NCBI GenBank assembly: GCA_900290255.1
Contig: OMOD01000140.1
Span: 1-58,499, forward strand
Direction: 5' to 3'
Origin: Candidatus Sulfotelmatobacter kueseliae
GTDB taxonomy: Bacteria; Acidobacteriota; Terriglobia; Terriglobales; Acidobacteriaceae
DNA length: 58,499 nt
The translations under genes were made by a program, and so were the position numbers. The notes under the pieces are model-generated. The model saw only the letters and a program-made list of their open reading frames with translations. It ran no database searches and was not told the origin of the DNA. Each line of letters opens with the position of its first letter. Position 1 is the first letter of the stretch. Positions 22,889 to 31,981 of the stretch are shown here, one piece after another.

Positions 22889-24331
22889 ATGAAAAAGATT
22901 CTGCTTGCGGTTGTGCTTGGGGTTGCAGTGGTGGCGGGAGCACAGGATACTGCGCAGCCAGCCCAGGGCCAACCGGCTACGCAGTCCCAACCGGGTCAAC
23001 AGCCGGCGCAGCCGGCACCAGCGCAACCGGCGGCGCAGGGGCAGCCGAGTCAGCAAGCCGCGCAACCGGCGCAGGGACAAGCGGCAGCCCCGTCCCAAGC
23101 GGCTCAACCATCCGCGCAGCCGGCACAGCAGGCCGAAAAGCCGGCACAGCCCGCTGCGGCGCCGGTGATCAAGGATCCGGCCGAGTACAACGCATACGTC
23201 AACGCGATTCAGCAGAGCGATCCCAACGCCAAGATCAGCGCACTGGAGGCGTTCGTCACCCAGTATCCCAACAGCATCATGAAGAACCAGGCGCTGGAAA
23301 TTCTGATGGGCACCTACCAGCAGACCAACAACATCAAGAAGACGACGGAAACGGCCACCAAGCTGGTGACGGCCGATCCGTGCCAAGTTCGGGCGCTGGC
23401 GCTGCTGGCCTACTTCGACCGCGTGCTGGCGCAAGGCGGAGATCCCAACGGGGCGCAGCTGCTGACGGATGGCAAGAAGTATGGACAGCAGGGACTGGAT
23501 TGCCTGCCCAAATGGAACAAGCCCGAGGGGACCAAGGAAGATGACTTCGCGAAGATGAAGGATCAGATGACCGGGATCTTCAATGCGGCCATCGGGATCA
23601 AGTGTCTGCAGGACAAAGATTATGCCTGTGCGACCAAGTCGCTGCGGATCGCGGTGGACGGGAACCCCGCGGATTTCAGCGTGGTGTATCCCCTGGCGCT
23701 GGCGTATCTAAGTCAGGCGCCTCCGGATTTTCAGAACGGAATCTGGTTCGCGGCGCGAGCGGCGGCAGTAGCTCCGCCGACAGCGCAGGCGCAGATTGAG
23801 AAATATGCCCACGGCCAGTACATGAAGTATCGCCAGGATGAAGAAGGGTGGCCGGAAGTGCTGGCCGCAGCCAAGGCCGGTGGCGCCCAGGTTCCCATCA
23901 AGCCGCCGCTGACTCCTGCGGATCAGGCCCACAGGATGGTGCTGGCGACGCCGCCCGACAAGATGGATTTCGCGCAGTGGGAGTTCATCCTTTCCAACGG
24001 CAACCAGGAAGACCAGGACACGGTGTGGAATGCGATCAAAGGGAAGCCTGTGCAGATGAACGGCACGGTCATCAAGGCGACGGCGGATGGGTTTGACATT
24101 GCCGGAAGCCTGGACGACATTGACGCCAAGAAGGCCGACATTACGCTGACCTTCGAGGACAAGGTTCCGGTGAAACTGATTCCGAAAGAGGGAGCCAGCT
24201 TGGATTTCCAGGGGAATCCGGCTTCTTACACACCGAACCCCTTCATGATGACGATGGAAAAGGGCATGCTGCCGAAGCCGAAGGTGACGCCGAAGCCTCC
24301 GGTGCATCACAAGCCCGCAGCGTCGAACTAA
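22889..24331 (+). CDS. Secreted protein with Pro/Ala/Gln linker and helical repeats (480 aa)
   Basis: Start chosen at MKKILLAVVLGVAVVAGAQ because AAGGAG lies eight bases before it and a signal peptide follows; a longer frame adds 20 residues. After cleavage comes a low-complexity linker of about 75 residues (repeats like AQPAQGQ). A helical, TPR-like region follows (EAFVTQYPNSIMKNQALEIL, TATKLVTADPCQVRALALLA, ATKSLRIAVDGNPADFSVVY). The C-terminal beta-rich part contains MNGTVIKATADGFDIAGSLD and ends in a basic Pro-rich tail. Probably a periplasmic or envelope scaffold; no enzyme motif. Single gene ending at a strong terminator. Confidence 0.85.
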   Translation: MKKILLAVVLGVAVVAGAQDTAQPAQGQPATQSQPGQQPAQPAPAQPAAQGQPSQQAAQPAQGQAAAPSQAAQPSAQPAQQAEKPAQPAAAPVIKDPAEYNAYVNAIQQSDPNAKISALEAFVTQYPNSIMKNQALEILMGTYQQTNNIKKTTETATKLVTADPCQVRALALLAYFDRVLAQGGDPNGAQLLTDGKKYGQQGLDCLPKWNKPEGTKEDDFAKMKDQMTGIFNAAIGIKCLQDKDYACATKSLRIAVDGNPADFSVVYPLALAYLSQAPPDFQNGIWFAARAAAVAPPTAQAQIEKYAHGQYMKYRQDEEGWPEVLAAAKAGGAQVPIKPPLTPADQAHRMVLATPPDKMDFAQWEFILSNGNQEDQDTVWNAIKGKPVQMNGTVIKATADGFDIAGSLDDIDAKKADITLTFEDKVPVKLIPKEGASLDFQGNPASYTPNPFMMTMEKGMLPKPKVTPKPPVHHKPAASN

Positions 24332-24356
24332 CGCATCCGATCGGATTCAAAACAGA

Positions 24357-24385
24357 GGCAGCCCGCAAGGGCTGCCTTAATTTTT
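24357..24385 (+). terminator. Rho-independent terminator
   Basis: GGCAGCCC-GCAA-GGGCTGCC followed by TTAATTTTT, 26 bp after the stop of the upstream gene. Confidence 0.93.
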
Positions 24386-24486
24386 GTCCGGACTGCACGT
24401 CGAAAAGTGGCAGAAACCGTCGGCGGCAAGTATCGGCGGCGCTGGTGGAAACTCCTCGCCGGGCCGCTGGCTGTGGCAACAGACAC

Positions 24487-24555
24487 AGGGTCCTTCGACT
24501 GCGTGAGTGCTCCGCTAAGCGGAGCACTTACTTCGCTCAGGATGACAGGGGTGCG
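24487..24555. repeat. Family E repeat split by a hairpin
   Basis: GGTCCTTCGACTGCG ... CTTCGCTCAGGATGACAGG, with the hairpin GTGCTCCGC-TAA-GCGGAGCAC placed between the halves. Confidence 0.65.
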
Positions 24556-24563
24556 AAGCTTTG

Positions 24564-24842
24564 TCAGCGGACGATTTTCTTTTCCAGAGTGACGGGGCGA
24601 GCGCTGCGGGGCGGGCGCTTGACGCCTTCGCGGAGCTGGCGGGCGTCGATTTTCAGCTCGTTGATGGTGCGGCTGAGGGTGTTGCGGTGCATGCCCAGTT
24701 CGCGCGCGGCGCGGCACTGGTTGCCCTTGTTTTCTTCCAGCACGGTGAGAATGAAACGCTTCTTGAACTCCCGTACGCCTTCGGAATAGAGGATGTTGCT
24801 CTTGTACATTTGCAGGACGAGTGCTTCTAATTGGTCTTTCAC
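24564..24842 (-). CDS. Fis-family helix-turn-helix protein (92 aa)
   Basis: DNA-binding regulator with the Fis-type HTH: FILTVLEENKGNQCRAAREL followed by GMHRNTLSRTINELKI. The N-terminal half is a short dimerisation-like helix, and a basic tail (REGVKRPPRSARPVTLEKK) follows the HTH. It starts at GTG with AGGAAGAG nine bases upstream. It lies 40 bp after cvpA on the same strand and is probably the last gene of purC-cvpA-fis-like. Target genes unknown. Confidence 0.88.
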   Translation of the reverse strand: MKDQLEALVLQMYKSNILYSEGVREFKKRFILTVLEENKGNQCRAARELGMHRNTLSRTINELKIDARQLREGVKRPPRSARPVTLEKKIVR

Positions 24843-24882
24843 AATGAATCTCTCTTCCTATAAATTTTTTCGAGCGCCAGCG

Positions 24883-25434
24883 CTATTTCTTCGCAGGCGC
24901 AGCCGGGGTGCCGCTCAACTTCTGCGGGGCGCTATGGAGTAGATCGAGACCCTGATAGAAACGGGCGCGCAGTTCCGCCGGCGCCGCCCAAATGGCGGCC
25001 CGGCCCACAACCAGAAAATAAGGCGCCAGTTGTGAACTCGCCAGGAACTTGCTAGTCGGCGCAAAAGCCGTCAAGCCCATCAGAATCACCGCTACCATCA
25101 AGCCGCCCTTCAGCAGTCCCAAGAGTCCGCCGAAAAAACGGTCCAGCCCGCTGAGTCCGGCTTCTTTCATCAACCAGCGGGCGATCCTGGCGGCGGCGCC
25201 GAACAGGAGCACGATGGCAAAAAAAATGACCAGAAAGCCGAGAACCTCAGCCAACCAAGGGTTCTTCAAATACGATTCCAGCCGATCCGCGAGGCTGCGG
25301 TACTGCCATGCAGCCACCAGGTAACCGACGACCAATCCAGCGATGGTGAGGGCTTCAGAAAAAAAACCCTGCATGGCCGCGGTCACAACGTTCACCAGCA
25401 CTAACGCGCAAATGATCCAGTCCGCCGGAGTCAT
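24883..25434 (-). CDS. cvpA: CvpA family membrane protein (183 aa)
   Basis: Inner-membrane protein with four predicted helices: WIICALVLVNVVTAAMQGFF, ALTIAGLVVGYLVAAW, VLGFLVIFFAIVLLFGAAA and GGLLGLLKGGLMVAVILMGL. The GLLGLLKG loop is characteristic of CvpA. Implicated elsewhere in envelope stress resistance and colicin V export. In E. coli cvpA lies next to purF; here it follows purC by 39 bp, repeating the link with purine synthesis. An Ala/Pro/Lys tail ends the protein. Confidence 0.88.
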   Translation of the reverse strand: MTPADWIICALVLVNVVTAAMQGFFSEALTIAGLVVGYLVAAWQYRSLADRLESYLKNPWLAEVLGFLVIFFAIVLLFGAAARIARWLMKEAGLSGLDRFFGGLLGLLKGGLMVAVILMGLTAFAPTSKFLASSQLAPYFLVVGRAAIWAAPAELRARFYQGLDLLHSAPQKLSGTPAAPAKK

Positions 25435-25473
25435 GGACCGCTCCCGCGGTGGGACATGGTATCAGACATTGGG

Positions 25474-26385
25474 TCACACATCCAGCCTGCGCCCCGTAAG
25501 CTGGAAGTAGGCCTCAAGGTACTTTTCGCTGGTGTGGCGCGCCACGTCGGGGGGGAGGGCCGGCGCGGGGGGGTGCTTGTTCCAGCGAATCTGCTCAAGG
25601 TAATCGCGAACATACTGCTTGTCGTACGATTCCTGCGACCGGCCCGGCGAATACTTGTCGGCAGGCCAGAAGCGGGAAGAATCCGGGGTAAGGACTTCAT
25701 CGGCGAGGGTGATGCCCTTGGCGGTGCGTCCAAACTCAAACTTAGTGTCGGCGATGATGATGCCGCGCTGGCGGGCATAAGCGGCGGCTTTCTTGTACAC
25801 GCGCAGCGTGAGATCGCGCAGATGGCTGGCGGTTTCAGTGCCCACGATCTGGCACATGGCGGCGAACGAAATATTCTCGTCGTGGCCGGTCGCGGCCTTG
25901 GTCGCGGGAGTGAACATCGGCTCCGGCAGAGCGTCGGATTCCTTCAAATTCGCCGGCAGGCTGATGCCGCACACCTGGCCCGTGGCTTTGTATTCTTTCC
26001 AGGCTGAACCGGAGACGTAGCCGCGCACCACGCACTCGACCGGGAACATCTCGGCGCGCTCGACCAGCATGGAACGTCCGCGTAATTGGTCGGCGTACTT
26101 GCGGACGGCCGGGGGGTACTGGTCCACGTCGGCGGTGATCAGGTGGTTGGGGACGATGTCGGCAAGGAAGTCAAACCAGAAAAACGAGATCTGGCTCAGC
26201 ACGCATCCCTTGTGCGGAATGCCGGTGGCCAGAATGTAGTCGAAAGCAGAGATGCGGTCGGTGGCGACGAAAAGCAGCTGCTGGTCGCCGATGGCATAGA
26301 CATCCCGCACCTTGCCGCTGGCGTGAAGCCGGAGGTCAGGGAAGTCAGTTTGTAACAGGACGGGATCGAGAAGGCCAGGGGTCAT
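25474..26385 (-). CDS. purC: Phosphoribosylaminoimidazole-succinocarboxamide synthase (SAICAR synthetase)
   Basis: Purine biosynthesis: joins CAIR and aspartate with ATP to make SAICAR. Full-length (303 aa), with GKVRDVYAIGDQQLLFVATD, DRISAFDYILATGIPHKG, VECVVRGYVSGSAWKEYKA, and the family signature stretch IIADTKFEFGRT followed by LADEVLTPDSSRFW. Type is the longer bacterial/yeast-like form. Transcribed from its own near-consensus promoter in the gap downstream of smc; cvpA and a Fis-like gene follow. Confidence 0.97.
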   Translation of the reverse strand: MTPGLLDPVLLQTDFPDLRLHASGKVRDVYAIGDQQLLFVATDRISAFDYILATGIPHKGCVLSQISFFWFDFLADIVPNHLITADVDQYPPAVRKYADQLRGRSMLVERAEMFPVECVVRGYVSGSAWKEYKATGQVCGISLPANLKESDALPEPMFTPATKAATGHDENISFAAMCQIVGTETASHLRDLTLRVYKKAAAYARQRGIIIADTKFEFGRTAKGITLADEVLTPDSSRFWPADKYSPGRSQESYDKQYVRDYLEQIRWNKHPPAPALPPDVARHTSEKYLEAYFQLTGRRLDV

Positions 26386-26416
26386 GATGGAAATCTATGA
26401 GTAGGGAGCGAGGCGT

Positions 26417-26444
26417 ATTCTAACTGGTCAGAAAATTTTGTCAA
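26417..26444 (-). promoter_or_regulatory. Promoter of purC-cvpA operon
   Basis: Minus strand: TTGACA, 16-bp spacer, TAGAAT. The predicted start lies about 25 nt before the purC ATG. No guanine riboswitch or PurR-like site was recognised. The remainder of the 292-bp gap to smc shows nothing else. Confidence 0.8.
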
Positions 26445-26677
26445 CGATTGTAATCACGATGAGCAGGCGGGGCCTCAAATCCGTTGAATGGAAAGAGATT
26501 GACAGCCACCTAGGGCCCGAGAACCAGCGCCAGATAAGGGTTTTGGCCGAGTTGGCTTGTGGAAAAGCTGAGGATGGCGGTGGATAACGGGGATGGATTC
26601 GGGCAAGGCCGACGCCAGAAGGGAAAGCCCTTAGGTACGCGGGCCTTGATCACAAAAATAACTTTCCAGACCTCCTA

Positions 26678-29600
26678 CTACGCGCCGAAACGCACCGAAA
26701 CGAGCTTGGAGACGCCGGGCTCCTGCATGGTCACACCATAGAGCACGGGCGCGATGCCCATGGTTTTCTTGCTGTGCGTAATCAGCACGAACTGGGTCTG
26801 CACGGCCATTTCCTGGACCAGATCGGTGAAGCGGCCGATGTTGGCTTCGTCGAGCGGAGCGTCCACCTCGTCGAGAATGCAGAATGGGCTGGGCGTGTAC
26901 TGGAAGATGCCGACCAGCAATGCCAGAGCGGTCAGCGCCTTTTCGCCGCCGGAGAGCAACAGCACGTTTTGCAGGCGCTTGCCGGGCGGCGAGGCAATGA
27001 CGTCAATGCCGCTCTCGGCGCTGTTCTCCTCGTCGGTGAGTTTCATCAGGGCGTGGCCGCCGCCGAACAATTTCTTGAACGTCGCCTGGAAATTCTCGTT
27101 GATCCTGGCGAACGCCTCTTCGAATTTCTGGCGTGAGATCTGATCGATCTCGCGGATCGTAGCGGTGGTGTTTTCGATCGAAGTGATCAAGTCCTTGCGC
27201 TGGGTGTCGAGGAAGGCGTGGCGCTCGGCGGTCTCCTTGTATTCATCGAGAGCCATCATGTTGACCGGGCCCATGGCTTCGAGCTTGGCCCGCATGTCGC
27301 GGTAAGCCTGATCTTCGGCGGCGAGTTGGTCGCCCGTGACGGTGATCAGCGTCGGATCGGCCAGCAACGCGGCGCGCTCGATGCCAAGTTCGTTCAGGCA
27401 GGTCTCGGACATGTACTGGGCGTCGGATTGAAGCCTGGCGGCAGCGGCTGAGAGTTCGCCGCGGCGATCGCGAGCCTGGTCGAGAAGCAGGCGGCTGGAG
27501 CGCAGCAGTTCGTCAATTTCAGCCAGGCGGGCGCGCAGTTGTTCGGTTTCGAATTGCAGCAGGCCTTCGCGCGCCTGGGCGGCGTTGCGCTCGGCGTCGA
27601 GGTCGGTGGCTTGCTCGGCGAGTTGCTGGTTCTCGGCTTCACGCTGCAGCTTCTCGGCGGCAGCGGCGTCGATTTGCGAGGCCAGGGTATGGACGCGCTC
27701 ATCCATTTCGACGAAAAGAGATTCGATGCGATCGAGAACGGCAGCGGCCGAGCGGCGGCGTTCTTCCAGAGTCGCGACGCGGGCGGCATGCTGCGAGGTA
27801 GTGTGCGCGGCTTCCTCGCGGCGTTGACGCAGCGCTGCGAGCGACTCCTGTGCCGCCGCGATCTGCTGCTCCAACTGGACACGCTGCTCTTCGAAGGCGG
27901 CAATTTCTGATTGCCGGGCGACGACGATGTTCTCCTGCTCGGCGCGCTCGGCGGACAGGCGGCGCAGTTCGAGCTGAGAGACGCTGAGGCGCTCGCCTAC
28001 GCGCGTCATCTCCGCATCAAGCTGCTGCAGCATGTGGCCGGAGGTCATGGCCTGATGGTCGGCTTCGCGCTTTTCCCCCTCGAGGCGGTCGAGCAGGGAA
28101 GTCAGATCTTTGATCTCACGGCCGAGGGTGAGCACGCGCATCTGTTCATCGCGCAGGGCACGCTCGAGATCTTCGAGCTGGCGCAGGACTTCCCGCAGCT
28201 CGCGCTTCATGGAAAGCGGGCCTTCGGCGCGCTGTTTGCCGCCGGTGACGGTCACGTTGTGGAAGCACTCGCCGGACTGGGAGAGGAAGAAGGCGTCAGG
28301 GTTTTCGAGAGCCAACTCGCGGGCCACGCCGGATTCGGGCACGATGTAGCCGTCGCGCAGCTTGGGCAGAATGACTTCCAGCGACTTGCCGAAGCCGTTG
28401 AGCACGCGAATGGTGTGCTTGAGGGGAACAATCTGCGCCGCGGGCGGAGCGCAGTGCGCGGCCTCGTCGAGGACGAAGGAGAACTTCGCTTGCGCATCCT
28501 CGGGATGGACGAGGAAGGTTGCCCGGCCGTCAACGTCGGTGCGCAGCATGCGCAAGCCTTCGTCGGCGGCATCCCAGGACTTGACCACGACGTAATTCAG
28601 CTCGTCGCGCAGGAAGTCTTCGACGACGCGCTCGAATCTGGGCTCGACTTCGAGGAAGTCGGCAAGGACGCCCACGGGCGCGCGGCCTCCCTGCATTACG
28701 CCAGATTGAAAGAGGCGGCGGACGGACTCGGTGGAATATCCGTGCTCGGCGATAACGGCCTCGAGCGAACCCTTCTTACCGAGTGCGGTCGCGTGTTCGG
28801 CGCGGAGAACGTCGAGATGGGTCTTGGCCCTGGTTTCCTCGAGCTTCTTCGATTCGATCAGGCGGCGAAGCTGGCCGATTTCTTCGCTGATGCCGCTGAC
28901 GCGCTGGCTGATGGTTTCGAATTCGAGGGCGAGCTGGCCACGCTGGCCGCCAAAGGCCTCAATCTGAACGTTGGCGTTGGTGATTTCGGCTTCAAGGCGG
29001 CGAGCGTCGCGGTCGGCTCCGGCCAGGCGTTCTTCGGCTTGCGCGAGCTGGTTGCGCAGACGCGACGCGGAGGCAACCGTGTCGAAGATAGCGACCCGCG
29101 ATTCTTCCTGCCGGCGCTCGATTTCAGCCAGACTCACGGCTGCAGCCGCGGCTTCCTGCTGGCAGAGCGCAAGATCGCACTGAGCCGCGGCGACGGCAGC
29201 CGCAGCCGATTCGAGGATCTGGCGATTCGATTCGCGTTCCGCTTCGAGCGCGGTGAGACGATGGCGAGCCTGGGCTAACTCGGCTTCGGCCGAGGCCGAT
29301 CGCACCAGCAACTCGGCGCAGCGCTCCTGGTTGTGACGGCGGCGCGCGTGGGCGCGGTCGATTTCGATGGCGATCTGGCTGATGCGGTCGCGGTTCTCGC
29401 GCAACTCGGTTTCAATGGCATAGCCGCGCTGGGTGCGTTCAGAGTGCTCGGACTCGAGTTGCTGCACCTCGGCGGTGCGGTGCTGCAATTCCTCGGCGAG
29501 GGCGTTCAGCCGGGAGTCGATTTCAGTGCTCTCCTGCTCGACGGCAGTGAACTTGCTCGCCAGAACCAGGCGCAGCTTGGCGCGCATTTCCTCACGCAGC

Positions 29601-30592
29601 CGGGCGTAGCGCTCGGCCTTGGAGGCCTGGCGTTTGAGCGAATTCATCTGGCGCGTGACTTCGTCAAAAATGTCGTTCACGCGGGCCAGGTTCAACTTGG
29701 CGTCTTCGAGGCGGGCTTCGGCAAGACGCTTCTTGGTCTTGTATTTCGTAATTCCGGCAGCCTCTTCGAGAATGGCGCGGCGGTCGGTGGGACGGCTGCT
29801 CAGAATCTGGCCAATGCGCCCTTGCTCGATCAGGGCATAGGACTCGGGCCCGAGGCCGGTTCCCATAAACAGTTCCTGAATGTCACGCAGGCGGCAGAGC
29901 TTGCCGTTGAGCAGATATTCGCTGTCGCCGGAACGGAACAGGCGGCGGGTGACATGAATCTCTCCGCGATGGAACTGTTGCTGGCTGAACTTGCGGCGGC
30001 GAATCTTGAGGACCACGTGTGGCGCGGGGGTTCCCAGAGACGCCGCAGTCGCCGGCGGCGTGACGTTGTGCGCGGGCAGGGCGAACGCGGGTTCGTCGTC
30101 GGGGAAGGCCACCGAGATGGTATTGATCTTCGAACGGGGGATCTCCACTTCTTCCAGCCTGCCGGGCTGGGCGTCCTCCATGGCACTCTCGGTTTCCCGG
30201 GCAGAGCGGGCGCGGATGGCGGCTTCATCCCAGTTGTCGGTGAGGTGAGGCTCCTCCGACTCGGGCATGTCGTCCTGGATGTCAATTTCGGGTGCGGCCT
30301 CGGCGTCAGAGCCGGCGTAGAGCTCAGGGTCGATCAGGGTAAGCGTAACTTCGGCCATGCCGGTCGGCTTGCGGTCGTGCGTGCCGGCGAAAATGACGTC
30401 TTCCATGCGCGAACCGCGCAAGGTTTTGGCCGACTGTTCGCCCAGCACCCAGGAGATGGCGTCGGCGATATTGGATTTGCCGCAGCCGTTGGGGCCGATA
30501 ATGGCCGCAATGCCGTCCCCGTGGAACTTGAGCTCGGTGCGGTCGCAGAACGATTTGAACCCCAGAATCTGAAGCTTCTTCAGTTTGAGCAA
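26678..30592 (-). CDS. smc: Chromosome segregation protein SMC (1304 aa)
   Basis: ATPase arm of the bacterial condensin. N-terminal head: FKSFCDRTELKF and Walker A IGPNGCGKSN (residues 32-41). Coiled coil with a central hinge (EHGYSTESVRRLFQSGVMQG onward). C-terminal signature LLSGGEKALTALALL and Walker B FCILDEVDAPLDEANI. About 110 acidic, Pro-rich residues (about 93-208, including SEEPHLTDNWDEAAIRARSA) interrupt the head between TLTLIDPE and EIHVTRRLFRSGDSEYLLNG, where ordinary SMCs have about 15; this explains the extra length. It starts at TTG with AAGGAG six bases upstream. Confidence 0.97.
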   Translation of the reverse strand: MLKLKKLQILGFKSFCDRTELKFHGDGIAAIIGPNGCGKSNIADAISWVLGEQSAKTLRGSRMEDVIFAGTHDRKPTGMAEVTLTLIDPELYAGSDAEAAPEIDIQDDMPESEEPHLTDNWDEAAIRARSARETESAMEDAQPGRLEEVEIPRSKINTISVAFPDDEPAFALPAHNVTPPATAASLGTPAPHVVLKIRRRKFSQQQFHRGEIHVTRRLFRSGDSEYLLNGKLCRLRDIQELFMGTGLGPESYALIEQGRIGQILSSRPTDRRAILEEAAGITKYKTKKRLAEARLEDAKLNLARVNDIFDEVTRQMNSLKRQASKAERYARLREEMRAKLRLVLASKFTAVEQESTEIDSRLNALAEELQHRTAEVQQLESEHSERTQRGYAIETELRENRDRISQIAIEIDRAHARRRHNQERCAELLVRSASAEAELAQARHRLTALEAERESNRQILESAAAAVAAAQCDLALCQQEAAAAAVSLAEIERRQEESRVAIFDTVASASRLRNQLAQAEERLAGADRDARRLEAEITNANVQIEAFGGQRGQLALEFETISQRVSGISEEIGQLRRLIESKKLEETRAKTHLDVLRAEHATALGKKGSLEAVIAEHGYSTESVRRLFQSGVMQGGRAPVGVLADFLEVEPRFERVVEDFLRDELNYVVVKSWDAADEGLRMLRTDVDGRATFLVHPEDAQAKFSFVLDEAAHCAPPAAQIVPLKHTIRVLNGFGKSLEVILPKLRDGYIVPESGVARELALENPDAFFLSQSGECFHNVTVTGGKQRAEGPLSMKRELREVLRQLEDLERALRDEQMRVLTLGREIKDLTSLLDRLEGEKREADHQAMTSGHMLQQLDAEMTRVGERLSVSQLELRRLSAERAEQENIVVARQSEIAAFEEQRVQLEQQIAAAQESLAALRQRREEAAHTTSQHAARVATLEERRRSAAAVLDRIESLFVEMDERVHTLASQIDAAAAEKLQREAENQQLAEQATDLDAERNAAQAREGLLQFETEQLRARLAEIDELLRSSRLLLDQARDRRGELSAAAARLQSDAQYMSETCLNELGIERAALLADPTLITVTGDQLAAEDQAYRDMRAKLEAMGPVNMMALDEYKETAERHAFLDTQRKDLITSIENTTATIREIDQISRQKFEEAFARINENFQATFKKLFGGGHALMKLTDEENSAESGIDVIASPPGKRLQNVLLLSGGEKALTALALLVGIFQYTPSPFCILDEVDAPLDEANIGRFTDLVQEMAVQTQFVLITHSKKTMGIAPVLYGVTMQEPGVSKLVSVRFGA

Positions 30593-31053
30593 CGTGGACT
30601 CCTTAACGGCCAGTGGTCAGTTGCCAGTCCGTCAATACCTGCATGGGATGCCCGATGCTTCTCGTTCTTGGCGAAACGCGAGATATCGAGTCCATGCGAC
30701 GGAGCCGGACTTGGCCTGTTTACCAACCAGGTTCCTGCGGCAGCCAAACGCCTGCGCCGACCACAACCCTCCTGTTTCTCAGCGACATCTTCACCCCAGG
30801 CTGGACAGGGCGAGCACAGATTGAAGCTACTGTAACGGTGAAAACGGGCCGGGGTCAAGCAATATAACACCATATATGGTGTGGCCTTACGGGCGACCGC
30901 GTTGGGTTGCACAGACATTGCAGCAGAGGGCCGGTTTCTGGACGAGGAAAGACGAGGCGGGAGAACTGCGAGAGCAGGATAAGGCTAGCGCATTCCAATG
31001 GTGGTTGCAATGGAGATATCACGCCAACCAAAGGCGGATCCGGGTCTGCTCGA
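30593..31053. other. Non-coding gap with one palindrome
   Basis: No gene is supported; short frames here lack ribosome-binding sites and overlap in several phases. The only structured item is the 16-bp palindrome described separately. Upstream of smc, this stretch should hold its promoter, but no consensus pair stands out. Confidence 0.5.
30867..30882. promoter_or_regulatory. Perfect 16-bp palindrome ACACCATATATGGTGT
   Basis: An 8+8 dyad with an AT core in GC-rich DNA, about 275 bp upstream of the smc start. Looks like a dimeric repressor site; regulator unknown. Confidence 0.4.
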
Positions 31054-31578
31054 TTACTGCGCGAAGTCGTACGTTACCGCTCCAGCCGAGACGCCAATGT
31101 TGATCATGGAAGCGATGCGCTCGAGTTTGTGGTGCCCAGTCTTGTGGAAGAAGTAACTGATCCCGATGACACGAACCGTCTCGCCGGCGAAGTTGACGGC
31201 AAGCCCAGCCGTGCTGCGGCCGAAAAGACGCGCCGCGGGATCCAGTTCTCTACCGCCGTTCTGCAGGATGGAGCGAGTCACCACGAAATCTGCGGTGTTC
31301 AGGGCGGCAGTGGTTGCAAACAGGGTCAGATTCTCCTTATCCCAGAATCGATGTTGGTACGGGGTATCCGGCAGAAGCGCTCTGGCAACACGCTCCGTAC
31401 GGAGCGATGCACCAGGAGGAGGCGAGCCACCATCGGCCTGCGGTGCTTCTTGAGCGAAGAATGTGCCGCACAAGGCCAGAGAAGGGATCAATCCCTTGGC
31501 CATCGGTCGGAGGATCGCACGGAACCACTTTGAGGACATAACCGGTCGGGTTAGGAGGCCAAGCCGGCCCACTTCCAT
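31054..31578 (-). CDS. Exported or membrane protein of unknown function (up to 174 aa)
   Basis: The N-terminal part has a signal-like segment (GLIPSLALCGTFFAQ). The mature region includes WDKENLTLFATTAALNTADF and GRSTAGLAVNFAGETVRVIG, two weak membrane helices, then ISYFFHKTGHHKLERIASMI. Three in-frame ATGs (residues 1, 14, 26) are possible starts and none has a good ribosome-binding site. Family not recognised; small integral membrane proteins of this type are common in Acidobacteriota. Alone on its strand. Confidence 0.65.
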   Translation of the reverse strand: MEVGRLGLLTRPVMSSKWFRAILRPMAKGLIPSLALCGTFFAQEAPQADGGSPPPGASLRTERVARALLPDTPYQHRFWDKENLTLFATTAALNTADFVVTRSILQNGGRELDPAARLFGRSTAGLAVNFAGETVRVIGISYFFHKTGHHKLERIASMINIGVSAGAVTYDFAQ

Positions 31579-31981
31579 TCCACAAACCGCATTTCCCAGC
31601 CCACGGAGAGGCAGTTTTAGCCTCCCTTAAACAACACCGATTCATCGACTTACCGAGAACTTGCTGAGGAGTTGGCGGCCGAGCGTGCAGTTCTTTGCAG
31701 CAAGTGGGCAGGTATATGCCGAGCGTCAATTTCTCGCCGTCTGCTGCACGGGGCGGGCAACTCTCTTCCGGTGAGGCTTGCGGCGCTTCGACCGCCAGGA
31801 AGGCCGGATGGCGTCGTTACTTTCGTGTGTGCTGGAGACTGTAAGGTGGTGAGAACGCATGGACGATATTGCTATTGTGGGGTTACCGATCAACAAATCT
31901 TAAAATCTTACGACTGCCGAGAAAACAAGCGCCAAGCTTGAGATCGGTACGCTCGGTATGCGCAACTTCGAGGGAACATTC
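31579..31981. other. Intergenic region before the secreted protein/TonB receptor pair
   Basis: About 400 bp without a credible gene. It must contain divergent promoters for the flanking genes. An A/T-rich patch near 31885-31910 (CAACAAATCTTAAAATCTT) is the likeliest promoter area, but no clean -35/-10 pair or riboswitch was identified. Confidence 0.4.

Noticed and set aside
27911..30835. Long plus-strand ORFs (455 and 500 codons) opposite smc
   Set aside because: Shadow frames of a strongly biased coding strand; smc is unequivocal.
30580..30918. 112-codon minus-strand ORF overlapping the smc start
   Set aside because: No ribosome-binding site and overlaps the 5' end of smc; composition not protein-like.
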